Shown piece by piece: positions 8,590 to 17,273 of a stretch of 64,000 nucleotides of DNA; positions within the stretch are counted from its first letter, which is position 1; the number at the start of each line of letters is the position of its first letter. The DNA is from Orbus sasakiae (GTDB lineage Bacteria > Pseudomonadota > Gammaproteobacteria > Enterobacterales > Orbaceae), in the NCBI RefSeq assembly GCF_039542345.1, contig NZ_BAABHY010000001.1, forward strand, positions 1,612,001 to 1,676,000, read 5' to 3'. The notes beneath the pieces are model-generated. The model ran no database searches and was not told where the DNA came from. It saw nothing but the letters and a program-made list of their open reading frames with translations. A program made the position numbers and the translations under genes.

Positions 8590-9480
8590 TTAGGGATATT
8601 GGGCTAAGAACCAAGTAATCGCGATCAAATCAGCACTTCCACCTGGACTTAAATTGCGTTGAATTAATGCCAGATCAAGTTCATATAAAAATTGGCGCCC
8701 CTTTGGGTGACAAATTCCGCCTTTATCGATTAACTGTTTAGCGGCTTCTTGGACAAAAGCTAAACCTTGAAGCCCACCACGAGAAACCAGATTAGTATCT
8801 TGATTATAAGCAAGTAAATACAATAATGCTTGTAGCAAACTGGTTTCCTCATCATAACCATCACTTTGCATCTGACAATACACGGGTAATGAAATCTCCC
8901 TGACCGTGCGATAACCTGACTCAGCTTCGCCCCTTGCACCTGTCAATTGATGCAATTTAAACAATTTTTCACCCACGGTATTTGCATGCTGTTGCCCTGT
9001 TAATTCCTGTTTGACAATACCTCGGCAAATTTTAGCCACTTCCTCACAAATTAATTGATAATCAATGGGTTGAGCGTATTGTTGCAGTTTTCCAATGGCA
9101 CCAAGTAATAAGCCAAACGCAAAAATACCACCTTTATGCGTATTTACTTGATGTGTGGCCTGAAACATCGCATGTTCACACTCAATACCAATTGGCCTGA
9201 TTCCTGTTAAAAAGTTTTGCTGTTGCTGAAGGGGAAATGATAATCCATACTGATAAAAGGCATCTAACCAAGGAACAATAGCGCTAATGCTAGAAACAAA
9301 TGTCGAAAAATCCATATCACGGTGTGCACCACTATTATTCATATCCACTAAACCTGGTTTTGGTGATAGGCAAACCTCTTTTAATAACGCTTTGGTTACC
9401 CATTGGGCTGGTTGATGCTGTAAATCAGATACTGCAATTGCCGAATTTAAGAGTACATCTTGACGTGAGTAGTAATCCAT
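8590..9480 (-). CDS. citG: Triphosphoribosyl-dephospho-CoA synthase
   Basis: CitG makes 2'-(5''-triphosphoribosyl)-3'-dephospho-CoA from ATP and dephospho-CoA, the precursor of the CitD prosthetic group. The 296-residue product shows family patterns CLSPKPGLVDMNNSGAHRDMD, IRPIGIECEHAMF, THKGGIFAFGLLLGA and LSPGGSADL. A frame continues 20 codons further upstream to 9540, but MDYYSRQDVLL is the better start. In E. coli and Klebsiella citG is in the lyase operon. Here it is separated from citCDEF by the two-component genes and must have its own promoter in 9481-9872. The related malonate enzyme MdcB is excluded only by context. Confidence 0.9.
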   Translation of the reverse strand: MDYYSRQDVLLNSAIAVSDLQHQPAQWVTKALLKEVCLSPKPGLVDMNNSGAHRDMDFSTFVSSISAIVPWLDAFYQYGLSFPLQQQQNFLTGIRPIGIECEHAMFQATHQVNTHKGGIFAFGLLLGAIGKLQQYAQPIDYQLICEEVAKICRGIVKQELTGQQHANTVGEKLFKLHQLTGARGEAESGYRTVREISLPVYCQMQSDGYDEETSLLQALLYLLAYNQDTNLVSRGGLQGLAFVQEAAKQLIDKGGICHPKGRQFLYELDLALIQRNLSPGGSADLIAITWFLAQYP

Positions 9481-9710
9481 TTTTTGCCTATAATCTGTTG
9501 ATTTTGCATATCTTATCAAAAAACACACTGAGAGGAACATTAAACATTCCCTTCAATCACGCTAAACCCTCGATCTGATTAATATGAGCGTTAATCGAGT
9601 ATTAGTAATAGCATAAACTCGAAAGGTTATTCAATCGCTTTCGACAATAAAAATACGATGTCGACAGCTACCTCCTAATGATATGGATAAAAAATATTGC
9701 ACATTTATCT

Positions 9711-9722
9711 GCACATATGTGC
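9711..9722. promoter_or_regulatory. Putative SorC operator 1
   Basis: Perfect 12-bp palindrome GCACATATGTGC, with an extra half-site TTGCACAT at 9698-9705. An identical copy lies 134 bp downstream, flanking the sorC promoter. Two identical palindromes in a 390-bp gap just upstream of a SorC-family gene make these the likely SorC sites; binding has not been shown. Confidence 0.7.
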
Positions 9723-9791
9723 TTTTATCATTTTTGACGCATTAATTCTGTGACTCATATTTTATTTTTAAAAACTCAGGTTAAATATGAT

Positions 9792-9819
9792 TTGAACTTG
9801 TCAGTCAATAATGTATAAA
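9792..9819 (+). promoter_or_regulatory. Predicted sigma-70 promoter of the sor operon
   Basis: TTGAAC at 9792-9797 and TATAAA at 9814-9819 with a 16-bp spacer. Transcription would start near 9826, between the two GCACATATGTGC palindromes. This would let SorC repress from the downstream site and possibly loop between sites. Confidence 0.6.
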
Positions 9820-9844
9820 TACAATCATATTAAGATGATACGTT

Positions 9845-9856
9845 GCACATATGTGC
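9845..9856. promoter_or_regulatory. Putative SorC operator 2
   Basis: Second exact copy of GCACATATGTGC. It lies 16 bp upstream of the sorC start codon and downstream of the predicted transcription start, the position expected for autorepression. Confidence 0.7.
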
Positions 9857-9872
9857 TAAAGGTTGAAGGGAT

Positions 9873-10838
9873 ATGGATAATAATGAACTCAAATTGTTAA
9901 TCACAATTGCACAAATGTATTATGAGCAAAACTTAACACAAAATGAGATATCTAAAAAATTATCAATTTACCGGACAACCATCAGTCGATTATTAAAAAA
10001 AGCCCAAGAACAAGGTATCGTTTCTTTTTCAATTAATTATGAATTAAGCAGTACATTTTTACTCGAAAAACAACTCAAAGAATTATTTAACTTAACCCAT
10101 GTTATTGTCACACATAACAGTGATAGCAGTACAATACAGGACAAACTCAATACGATGGGGCTTGCCTGTGCTGATTACTTAAAACAGATCATTTGTGATG
10201 GCGATATTCTTGGCCTTTCTTGGGGAAGCTCTTTAGCGGCCGTCGCTGAACAACTTGATGCCTCAAGTTATAAAGATATCCTTTGCGTACCGATGGTTGG
10301 TGGTCCTGCTGGTAAACTCGAAAGCAAATATCACGTTAATACTATTGTCTATAACATTGCATCAAAATTACATGGTAAATCATTATTGATGGACTTTCCG
10401 GCGATTTTGGATGAACAGTTTTTACGTGATGCTATTGTCAAATCACAACATTATCAACAAATATCAAAATATTGGGATTCACTGTCTATCGCCATCTTTG
10501 GAATTGGTTCATGTGAAGTATCAGATAAATCGATTTGGTATGGATTTTATGGCGATGGCGATGATGTTAAGCCAATCAATCAAGAACCAATTGCAGGCGA
10601 TATTTGTTCTCGTTTTTATAGTTATCGTGGTCAACCAATTCAAACTACGATTTCTGAAACCATTATTAATATTCATTTACAGCAACTCAAAAAAGCAAAA
10701 CACCGAATTGGTGTAGCGCAATCTATCGAAAAAGCCGACGCCATGATTGGAGCAATGAAGGGGGGGTATTTAAATACATTAATTACCACCAAAGAAACAG
10801 CTCAAGCAATACTGGATCGCACATTGTCACCTGACTAA
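9873..10838 (+). CDS. sorC: SorC, sorbose operon regulator
   Basis: SorC/DeoR-type transcription factor that senses a phosphorylated sugar and controls the operon behind it. The 321-residue product has an N-terminal helix-turn-helix (about 8-50, with LTQNEISKKLSIYRTTISRL) and a long sugar-phosphate-binding domain with DILGLSWGSSLA and VPMVGGPAG, both typical of the family. GAAGGG precedes the start. Gene order sorC-D-F-B-A-M-E is exactly that of the Klebsiella sor operon, so the symbol is well supported. Two GCACATATGTGC palindromes lie upstream. Confidence 0.93.
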   Translation: MDNNELKLLITIAQMYYEQNLTQNEISKKLSIYRTTISRLLKKAQEQGIVSFSINYELSSTFLLEKQLKELFNLTHVIVTHNSDSSTIQDKLNTMGLACADYLKQIICDGDILGLSWGSSLAAVAEQLDASSYKDILCVPMVGGPAGKLESKYHVNTIVYNIASKLHGKSLLMDFPAILDEQFLRDAIVKSQHYQQISKYWDSLSIAIFGIGSCEVSDKSIWYGFYGDGDDVKPINQEPIAGDICSRFYSYRGQPIQTTISETIINIHLQQLKKAKHRIGVAQSIEKADAMIGAMKGGYLNTLITTKETAQAILDRTLSPD

Positions 10839-10884
10839 TCGTCAATTAGTTTCAATATTCATTCTTAAAACAACAACTTAAATT

Positions 10885-10900
10885 TCACATTGTTATGTGA
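10885..10900. repeat. Inverted repeat TCACAT-N4-ATGTGA at the sorD ribosome-binding region
   Basis: TCACAT (10885-10890) and ATGTGA (10895-10900) flank TGTT, 15 bp before the sorD start. The CACAT/ATGTG arms resemble those of the upstream SorC palindromes, but with a 4-bp centre. This may be a third weak SorC site or an RNA hairpin just ahead of the AGGGG ribosome-binding site. Confidence 0.4.
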
Positions 10901-10915
10901 TAGGGGCACTTTTGT

Positions 10916-11719
10916 ATGAAAAATTGGTTAAATCTCGATAATAAAGTCATTATTGTTACGGGTGGGGCATCAGGAATCGGTAAAGCGATTGTTGATGAAT
11001 TAATTGCACAACAGGCACATGTCATCTTAGCCGATCTACAAAATAACACCGATTTTAGCCAGCATCATCAAGTCACGTTTATTAAAACAAATGTGAGTAA
11101 TAAACATGATATTGATCAGCTAATCACAACAGTACTCGATAAATTTGGTCATATTGATGCAATTGTTAACAATGCTGGCATCAATTTACCGCGTTTACTC
11201 GTTGATAGCAAAACACCACAAAGTCAGTACGAACTATCTGAAGCCGATTTTGATCGATTGGTCAACATTAACCAAAAAGGGGCTTTTTTACTAACCCAAG
11301 CAGCGGCACGAAATATGGTCGCCAATCAACATGGCGTTATTATCAATATTTCCTCAGAAAGTGGACTAGAAGGCTCAGAAGGCCAAAGTGCCTATGCGGC
11401 AACAAAAGCGGCAATCAACAGTTTTACGCGTTCTTGGGCTAAAGAACTGGGCAAATTTAATGTTCGAGTGGTTGGTGTCGCGCCGGGTATTTTAGAAACA
11501 ACCGGTTTACGCACCCCTGCTTATGAAGATGCATTAGCCTATACACGTAATAAAACAGTCGACCAATTGCGAGCTGACTATGGCAAAAGTGCCATTCCAA
11601 TTGGACGTGATGGTAAGTTATCTGAAGTGGCTGATCTGGTTGCATTTTTGATCTCCGATAGAGCAAGTTACATCACTGGTGTGACCTATAACATTTCCGG
11701 CGGAAAAAGCCGCGGCTAA
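10916..11719 (+). CDS. sorD: D-glucitol (sorbitol)-6-phosphate 2-dehydrogenase
   Basis: Short-chain dehydrogenase that oxidises D-glucitol-6-phosphate to fructose-6-phosphate, the last step of the sorbose route. The 267-residue product has the NAD motif TGGASGIG (residues 19-26), NNAG, catalytic Ser in ISSES, and YAATK for the Tyr/Lys pair, ending ITGVTYNISGGKSRG. AGGGG precedes the start. It is 11 bp upstream of the IIA gene. Identity as SorD rather than another SDR comes from its exact place in a sorCDFBAME operon. Confidence 0.92.
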   Translation: MKNWLNLDNKVIIVTGGASGIGKAIVDELIAQQAHVILADLQNNTDFSQHHQVTFIKTNVSNKHDIDQLITTVLDKFGHIDAIVNNAGINLPRLLVDSKTPQSQYELSEADFDRLVNINQKGAFLLTQAAARNMVANQHGVIINISSESGLEGSEGQSAYAATKAAINSFTRSWAKELGKFNVRVVGVAPGILETTGLRTPAYEDALAYTRNKTVDQLRADYGKSAIPIGRDGKLSEVADLVAFLISDRASYITGVTYNISGGKSRG

Positions 11720-11730
11720 AGGAGAATACC

Positions 11731-12144
11731 ATGACAAAAGTGATTATGTGTGGCCATGGACAGTTAGCGCACAGCATGAAAGAGTCGATTGAAATGGTTT
11801 ATGGTGATGTTAATTATTTATTACCGATTTCATTTGAAAAATTAGAAGGTCGCGATGATCTTGAACGCAAAATGAGATCACTCATTAACCCACAAGATCA
11901 TGTATTGATTGTTGTCGATTTGTTTGGTGGAAGTCCATTTAATGCTGCCTCATCAATCGCACTAACCACACCCGATGTTGAAGTCATTGCAGGTATGTCA
12001 TTACCGCTTTGCCTTGAACTTGTCGACAATCGAGAAACGTTAGCGTTACCCGAGCTTGTCGAACATTTAGTTGATGTCGGTATGCAATGTGTCAAAAAAC
12101 TTAATAAAACCGTGATATCAGAAACAGAGGAAGATTTTCTATGA
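11731..12144 (+). CDS. sorF: PTS sorbose transporter EIIA component (mannose family)
   Basis: Cytoplasmic phosphocarrier that takes phosphate from HPr. It is 137 residues. The active-site histidine is in MCGHGQLAHSM near the N-terminus, and LIVVDLFGGSPFNAA is the conserved loop of the mannose-family IIA fold. AAGGAG precedes the start. It overlaps the IIB gene by 4 bp. In this operon IIA and IIB are separate genes, as in Klebsiella, not fused as in ManX. Confidence 0.94.
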   Translation: MTKVIMCGHGQLAHSMKESIEMVYGDVNYLLPISFEKLEGRDDLERKMRSLINPQDHVLIVVDLFGGSPFNAASSIALTTPDVEVIAGMSLPLCLELVDNRETLALPELVEHLVDVGMQCVKKLNKTVISETEEDFL

Positions 12145-12632
12145 TTATTCAATTTTCTAGAATCGATGACAGACTTATCCATGGTCAAGTAACTACCGTT
12201 TGGGTAAAAGAAGCGAAAGCAGAAAGAATTATCATTTGTAATGATGAAATTCATCAAGACCCGATTCGGACTACGTTACTCAAGCAAGCCGCACCACCCG
12301 GCATTAAAGTCAATGTGGTAAATATTGAAAAAGCGGTATCGGTCTATAACAATCCAAAATATGAAAAAGATACAGTGTTTTATTTATTTACAAATCCACA
12401 CGACGTTGTCCGCTTAGTTGAACAAGGTGTTGATATTAAAAAAATCAATATCGGGGGAATGGCTTACCACGAAGGTAAAACTCAAATAACCAAGGCTGTT
12501 TCACTTGACGCAAACGATGTTGATGCTTTCAATCAATTGGATAAATTGGGTGTTGAATTAGATCTCAGAGTTGTTTATTCCGATCCAAATGTTGATTTTA
12601 TAAAAAAAATTAATGAATTCAAATGGGACTAA
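12141..12632 (+). CDS. sorB: PTS sorbose transporter EIIB component (mannose family)
   Basis: Cytoplasmic IIB domain that receives phosphate from IIA and passes it to sorbose during uptake. The 163-residue product begins MIIQFSRIDDRLIHGQVTTVW; the His in LIHGQV (residue 14) is the phosphorylation site. The rest fits a complete IIB of the sorbose subfamily (INIGGMAYHEGKTQITKAV). Translationally coupled to sorF by a 4-bp overlap and 37 bp from the IIC gene. Confidence 0.94.
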   Translation: MIIQFSRIDDRLIHGQVTTVWVKEAKAERIIICNDEIHQDPIRTTLLKQAAPPGIKVNVVNIEKAVSVYNNPKYEKDTVFYLFTNPHDVVRLVEQGVDIKKINIGGMAYHEGKTQITKAVSLDANDVDAFNQLDKLGVELDLRVVYSDPNVDFIKKINEFKWD

Positions 12633-12669
12633 ATACGTCCCAACCTAAATCGATTATGAGGGAAAACAC

Positions 12670-13479
12670 ATGGAAATTAGTATCTTACAAATTATTTTAA
12701 TTTTTCTTTATGCGTGTATAGCTGGTATGGGCAGTGTGTTAGATGAATTTCAAACACACCGCCCCCTCATTGCCTGTTCCGTAATTGGACTAATACTTGG
12801 TGATGTTGAAAAAGGAGTGGTATTAGGCGGTGTATTGGAATTTATCGCACTAGGCTGGATGAACATTGGTGCAGCACAATCCCCGGATTCAGCACTTGCC
12901 AGTATTATCTCCGCTATTTTGGTGATTGTGGGTAAACAAGAAATTGCCACCGGTATTGCTATTGCGCTCCCTGTTGCCGCGGCGGGTCAGATCTTAACCG
13001 TATTTGCACGTACTATTACCGTCTTTTTCCAACATGCTGCCGATAAAGCGGCTTTAACAGCAAACTTTAGACGGTTGGATATGTTACATGTTTCAGCCCT
13101 AATGGTACAAGCGCTACGCGTTGCTATTCCCTCGCTGATTATTGCCATTTATGTTGATGCAGCCACCTTAAACACGATGCTTAATTACATTCCTGATGTA
13201 GTAACGAAAGGATTGCAAATTGCAGGTGGATTTATCGTGGTTGTGGGTTATGCAATGGTACTGAATATGATGTGGGTTAAATATTTGGTGCCATTCTTCT
13301 TTGCTGGATTCATTGTTGGCGGTTACCTTAACTTTAGCCTACTTGCCTTCGGCGCAATCGGTGCAATTATAGCCGTGCTTTATATCCAACTGAATCCCAA
13401 TTACCGCAAACAAAATCATAACGATAGTCAAGCATCTGCAACGCAAAACGATGTTGCTTTTGATGAATTAGATGATTAA
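12670..13479 (+). CDS. sorA: PTS sorbose transporter EIIC component
   Basis: Membrane channel component of the mannose-family sorbose PTS. The 269-residue protein has a short N-terminus followed by many hydrophobic segments. GVVLGGVLEFIALGWMNIG and AQSPDSALASIISAILV are hallmark IIC stretches, and the C-terminus is polar and cytoplasmic (NDSQASATQND). GAGGG precedes the start and the IID gene follows after 11 bp, as expected since IIC and IID form one complex. Confidence 0.94.
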   Translation: MEISILQIILIFLYACIAGMGSVLDEFQTHRPLIACSVIGLILGDVEKGVVLGGVLEFIALGWMNIGAAQSPDSALASIISAILVIVGKQEIATGIAIALPVAAAGQILTVFARTITVFFQHAADKAALTANFRRLDMLHVSALMVQALRVAIPSLIIAIYVDAATLNTMLNYIPDVVTKGLQIAGGFIVVVGYAMVLNMMWVKYLVPFFFAGFIVGGYLNFSLLAFGAIGAIIAVLYIQLNPNYRKQNHNDSQASATQNDVAFDELDD

Positions 13480-13490
13480 AGGATACCAAT

Positions 13491-14321
13491 ATGAGCGAAT
13501 ATAGCAAAAAACTGACCAAATCTGATTTAGTAAAAATGTTCTTGCGTTCAAACTTACAACAAGCTTCATTTAATTATGAACGTATCCATGCTTTAGGCTT
13601 TTGTTATGACATGATCCCCGCTATCAAGCGACTTTATAGCACTAAAGAAGAGCAAGCTGAGGCGCTAAAACGTCATTTAGTTTTCTTTAATACAACCCCT
13701 GCAGTTTGCGGACCGGTAGTCGGTGTTGCCGCGGCAATGGAAGAAGCAAAAGCAAATGGCGCTGACATCGATGGCGGCACAATTAACAGCATTAAAGTGG
13801 GGTTAATGGGTCCACTTGCTGGTGTTGGAGATCCCCTCGTTTGGGGAACATTACGCCCTATCACCGCTGCACTTGGTGCTTCAATTGCCTTATCAGGCAG
13901 CATTATGGGACCACTGCTATTTTTTGTCCTATTTAATGCGGTACGTTTGAGCCTTAAGTGGTTTGGTCTGCAATATGGCTTTAATAAAGGCATTAATATC
14001 GTAAAAGACATGGCGAACAATATTTTACAAAAACTGACCGAAGGCGCTTCCATATTAGGACTTTTTATTATGGGCGTTCTGGTCACCAAATGGACAACGA
14101 TAAATACCGCGATTGTTGTTTCGGTAACCCCATCACCAGATGGTGGTGAAGTGGTTACTACTTTTCAAGACATCTTAAATGACTTATGTCCAGGTCTATT
14201 AGCATTAGGATTGACGTTATTGATGATGAAATTATTGAAGAAAAAAGTGAGCCCTATCACCTTAATTTTCTCATTATTTGGTGTGGGAATTATCGGATAT
14301 TGGCTAGGGATACTTGTGTAA
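13491..14321 (+). CDS. sorM: PTS sorbose transporter EIID component
   Basis: IID subunit that partners IIC, a feature unique to mannose-family PTS systems. 276 residues. The soluble N-terminal part has LTKSDLVKMFLRSNLQQASFN and a conserved MGPLAGVGDPLVWGTLRPI loop, and several hydrophobic helices fill the C-terminal half. AAAGGATA precedes the start. A long antisense frame inside this gene has no features of its own. Confidence 0.94.
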   Translation: MSEYSKKLTKSDLVKMFLRSNLQQASFNYERIHALGFCYDMIPAIKRLYSTKEEQAEALKRHLVFFNTTPAVCGPVVGVAAAMEEAKANGADIDGGTINSIKVGLMGPLAGVGDPLVWGTLRPITAALGASIALSGSIMGPLLFFVLFNAVRLSLKWFGLQYGFNKGINIVKDMANNILQKLTEGASILGLFIMGVLVTKWTTINTAIVVSVTPSPDGGEVVTTFQDILNDLCPGLLALGLTLLMMKLLKKKVSPITLIFSLFGVGIIGYWLGILV

Positions 14322-14390
14322 TGTTTATTGCGCTTGTACGTCATGTGCAAGCGTCATCAATTTAACAGCAAAATCAGTAAGAGGCGATAT

Positions 14391-15638
14391 ATGTTAACGA
14401 CAGCACTCCGTTTATACGGTAAAAATGATCTGCGTTTAGAGCAGTTTGAACTACCTGAAATCAAAGATGATGAAATTCTTGCGTCAGTGATCACTGACAG
14501 TATTTGCTTTTCAACGTGGAAAGAAGTCAATCAAGGGGCGGACCATAAAAAAGTGCCAAATGATATCGCGACCAATCCCATTATTGTTGGACATGAATTT
14601 AGTGGCAATATTGTCCAAGTTGGTAAAGCATGGCAACATAAATTTAAAGTGGGCAGTAAATATATTATTCAAGCTAATTTACAGTTACCTTCTTTAGCTT
14701 GCCCTGGTTACTCATTTCCTTATATTGGCGGTGAGTCAACTTACGTTGTTATCCCTAAAGAAGTCTTAATGCAAGATTGTTTACTGGCCTACAATGGCGA
14801 TTCTTATTTTGAAGCGTCAATGATTGAACCGCTATCTTGTGTGATTGGAGCATTTAATGCCAATTACCATTTAGTTGAAGGCACCTATAACCATAAAATG
14901 GGGATAAAAGAAGGCGGTAATTTGATTATATTAGGCGGTATGGGACCAATGGGAATGCTCGCCATTGATCTCGCATTGCATGGTCCAATTAAGCCAAAAC
15001 GTCTAATCGTTACAGGTCGTAGTGATGAACGTGTGGAATATTGTAAAAAACATTATCCAGCAGAAAATGGCGTAGACGTATTTTATGTAAATGTCAGTGA
15101 TGTTGATGACCATAAACACTATTTGATGGATTTAGTCAATAATGAAGGCTATGACGATATCTTTATTTTTGTCCCTGATAAAGAACTCGTTAATTTAAGC
15201 TCAAATATTTTAGCGACAGATGGCTGCGTTAACTTTTTTGCCGGTCCTCAGGACAGTAAATTTGAAGCCTCAATTAATTTCTATGATATTCACTACGCGT
15301 TTACCCATTATGTCGGTACATCGGGCGGGAATACACAAGATATGCGTGAAGGGATTGCATTAATCGAAGATAAAAAGATCCAGGTAAATAAAATCATTAC
15401 CCATGTATTAGGACTCGATTCTGCTGCCTATGTCACCATCAACCAACCTCAAATTGCTGGGGGTAAAAAACTCATCTATTCTCAAAAACGATTACCGTTG
15501 ATTGATTTAGGCAAGTTATTGTCAGAACCTGCACCAGACACATTCCAGCAGCAACTTAAAGAGATTTTAGTCAAATCAGGTGGATTATGGAGTAAAGAAG
15601 CAGAGAACTATATTTTAGATCATGCCCCCAATATTTGA
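14391..15638 (+). CDS. sorE: L-sorbose-1-phosphate reductase
   Basis: Medium-chain, zinc-type dehydrogenase that reduces L-sorbose-1-phosphate to D-glucitol-6-phosphate, which SorD then oxidises. The 415-residue product begins MLTTALRLYGKNDLRLEQF, the SorE N-terminus. GHEFSGNIVQVG is the GHE zinc/active-site region and LGGMGPMGMLAIDLAL the Rossmann motif. The frame opens 21 codons earlier at 14328, but AGAGGCG sits 6 nt before 14391, so that start is preferred. Last gene of the sor operon. Confidence 0.92.
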   Translation: MLTTALRLYGKNDLRLEQFELPEIKDDEILASVITDSICFSTWKEVNQGADHKKVPNDIATNPIIVGHEFSGNIVQVGKAWQHKFKVGSKYIIQANLQLPSLACPGYSFPYIGGESTYVVIPKEVLMQDCLLAYNGDSYFEASMIEPLSCVIGAFNANYHLVEGTYNHKMGIKEGGNLIILGGMGPMGMLAIDLALHGPIKPKRLIVTGRSDERVEYCKKHYPAENGVDVFYVNVSDVDDHKHYLMDLVNNEGYDDIFIFVPDKELVNLSSNILATDGCVNFFAGPQDSKFEASINFYDIHYAFTHYVGTSGGNTQDMREGIALIEDKKIQVNKIITHVLGLDSAAYVTINQPQIAGGKKLIYSQKRLPLIDLGKLLSEPAPDTFQQQLKEILVKSGGLWSKEAENYILDHAPNI

Positions 15639-15943
15639 TCGGTAAAAATTGAGAATCTGTGTAGTAATTAAATCATCGTTTGGTGTCCTGCATTCGTTGA
15701 TTTAATTACTCGCGTTGTCATTTGTTAAATGCACCCAATCTCATCATGATGATTTAGATAAACTATCAATTCAAAATAAAAAGTCAGTGATTTTTGTGCA
15801 GTCATATTTAAATAACCTAAGGGGCTGTTGCTAATAATTTGTGTTAAAAATATGATTTTATCCATTTTCTAACAAAATTTTACTTCACAAAAAACAGGAT
15901 CTCTCTAAAATATGTCTTCAAAATTTAAAATGAAGATAGTTAC
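15639..15943. other. Gene-free stretch after sorE with a perfect 13-bp inverted repeat
   Basis: No coding region is supported here. AGTAATTAAATCA (15663-15675) and its exact complement (15698-15710) form a 13-bp AT-rich stem with a 22-nt loop, 25 bp after the sorE stop. No U-tract follows, so it may act as a 3' end structure for the sor transcript after trimming rather than a classical terminator. The rest is AT-rich leader upstream of pagP. Confidence 0.6.
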
Positions 15944-16492
15944 ATGTTAAAAAAATATTTACTTCCTGTTTTATTATTGTTGCCTTTTTCTGTTTTTGCT
16001 CAAGAGAATGATACTAGTTTATGGCAAGATATTAAACAAAGTTTATCGGACACATGGCATTCAGATAATTATGAATTATATGTTCCCGTGAATACTTGGC
16101 ACAACCGTGCTACCTATGATAAAGATAAGATTGATAGCTATAACGAGCGCCCATGGGGAATTGGTATTGGTGTTTCACGATTTGATCAAGATGGTGACTG
16201 GCATTCATTATACATCATGGAATTTCAAGACTCGCATAATGTGATTGAGCCAATTGGTGGTTATGCTTATCAAACATACTGGCGACCAGGTAATAGTGAT
16301 AAATGGCGAATCGGTGTTGGGTATACACTCAGTATCACCGCGCGTAAGGATTACAACTGGATTCCTTTCCCTGCCCCTTTACCACTATTTTCGGTAGAGT
16401 ATGATCGTTTATCGATTCAAAGTACTTATGTCCCTGGTGTCAAAAAAAATACCGGTAATATTTTATTCACTTGGCTTAGATGGCAACTCTAG
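15944..16492 (+). CDS. pagP: Lipid A palmitoyltransferase
   Basis: Outer-membrane enzyme that moves a palmitate from phospholipid to lipid A, a defence against cationic peptides. A signal peptide of about 19 residues (LLLLPFSVFA) leaves a mature protein starting QENDTS. The catalytic residues fall where expected: His34 in NTWHNR, and Asp77 and Ser78 in FQDSHN (mature numbering; E. coli uses His33, Asp76, Ser77). Total length 182. The amphipathic strands and C-terminal LFTWLRWQL fit an 8-strand barrel. Its 3' end overlaps the convergent TetR gene by 30 bp. No clear PhoP box was seen upstream. Confidence 0.93.
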   Translation: MLKKYLLPVLLLLPFSVFAQENDTSLWQDIKQSLSDTWHSDNYELYVPVNTWHNRATYDKDKIDSYNERPWGIGIGVSRFDQDGDWHSLYIMEFQDSHNVIEPIGGYAYQTYWRPGNSDKWRIGVGYTLSITARKDYNWIPFPAPLPLFSVEYDRLSIQSTYVPGVKKNTGNILFTWLRWQL

Positions 16493-17095
16493 TGATTCTA
16501 ATCGGGCTTGATGAATCACAGCTTTAGCAATCCACTGCGATAATGAAATAATCTTTTCATTATCCAGTTGCCAGATATCTTTGAGTACCATAAAAATCTC
16601 AGAACCATAAATAATTGACATGGTATAGATCACCGTATCGTATAAATCTTGCGATAACTCTTTTTTCAGCGGTGCTAAAATCGTTGAGAGTATCTCTTTA
16701 CGATTACCTCTGATCAATTTATTTTTTTGTTTTTTCTTCGTAGAGCGTTCTTCTGCCCACTGTTGTAAAGAAACTTGTAGTGCACCACGTAAAGCCCCTT
16801 CATGCTTTAACATCTGCGGAAAGGCAAAGGCTAAAAAATCACAAATCCTTTCTTCTGGGTCATCTTTATCTGATTGCCATTGGAAAATGGGTCCTAAAGA
16901 ACTCTCTACAATCGCTGAAATTAACTCACTTTGGGTTGGAAAGTAACGGTAAGCTGTTGCTCGGGAAAGTTTGGCTTTTGTCGCCAATTCGGTAATGGAT
17001 AATGCATTACCATGTTCATATTCTTCAAGTGCAATATTAATTAGGCGCTCATAATTCCGTTTTTTTACACCACAATACAACTGTTTTTTGTCCAT
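16463..17095 (-). CDS. TetR family transcriptional regulator
   Basis: 210-residue protein with an N-terminal TetR-type helix-turn-helix (about 18-65: ITELATKAKLSRATAYRYFPTQSEL) and an all-helical C-terminal ligand domain with a basic stretch (STKKKQKNKL) near 120. It is divergent from the UPF0261/TIM-barrel/Dabb operon, with a 178-bp shared gap carrying a palindrome at 17176-17191. It therefore most likely represses that operon and itself. Its last 10 codons overlap the pagP 3' end on the other strand. The ligand is unknown. Confidence 0.88.
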   Translation of the reverse strand: MDKKQLYCGVKKRNYERLINIALEEYEHGNALSITELATKAKLSRATAYRYFPTQSELISAIVESSLGPIFQWQSDKDDPEERICDFLAFAFPQMLKHEGALRGALQVSLQQWAEERSTKKKQKNKLIRGNRKEILSTILAPLKKELSQDLYDTVIYTMSIIYGSEIFMVLKDIWQLDNEKIISLSQWIAKAVIHQARLESLELPSKPSE

Positions 17096-17175
17096 AAATA
17101 TCTAAAATAAAATTGAGTAATAGCAATATGATAACTCATTTATTGTGGTTAGTTTACAAAATTCACCATAAAAAT

Positions 17176-17206
17176 TGAGACTTGCGTCTCATTAATGTAA
17201 TATAAT
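17176..17206 (+). promoter_or_regulatory. Putative TetR operator and promoter of the Tm-1-like operon
   Basis: TGAGAC (17176-17181) and GTCTCA (17186-17191) form a perfect 6-bp inverted repeat around TTGC. A consensus -10 TATAAT lies at 17201-17206, so the palindrome would cover the -35 region. It is the only clear palindrome in the gap between the TetR gene and the operon. Confidence 0.6.
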
Positions 17207-17273
17207 CGATGACATCTCACATTGCTTTTGTTAAAAATAATAAAACTATTTTCATTAATGAGGAAAAATCATC

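Noticed and set aside
13673..14089. 138-codon minus-strand frame inside sorM
   Set aside because: Complement of a conserved PTS IID gene; its peptide is Pro/Ser/Thr-rich and low in complexity, as expected of an antisense frame.
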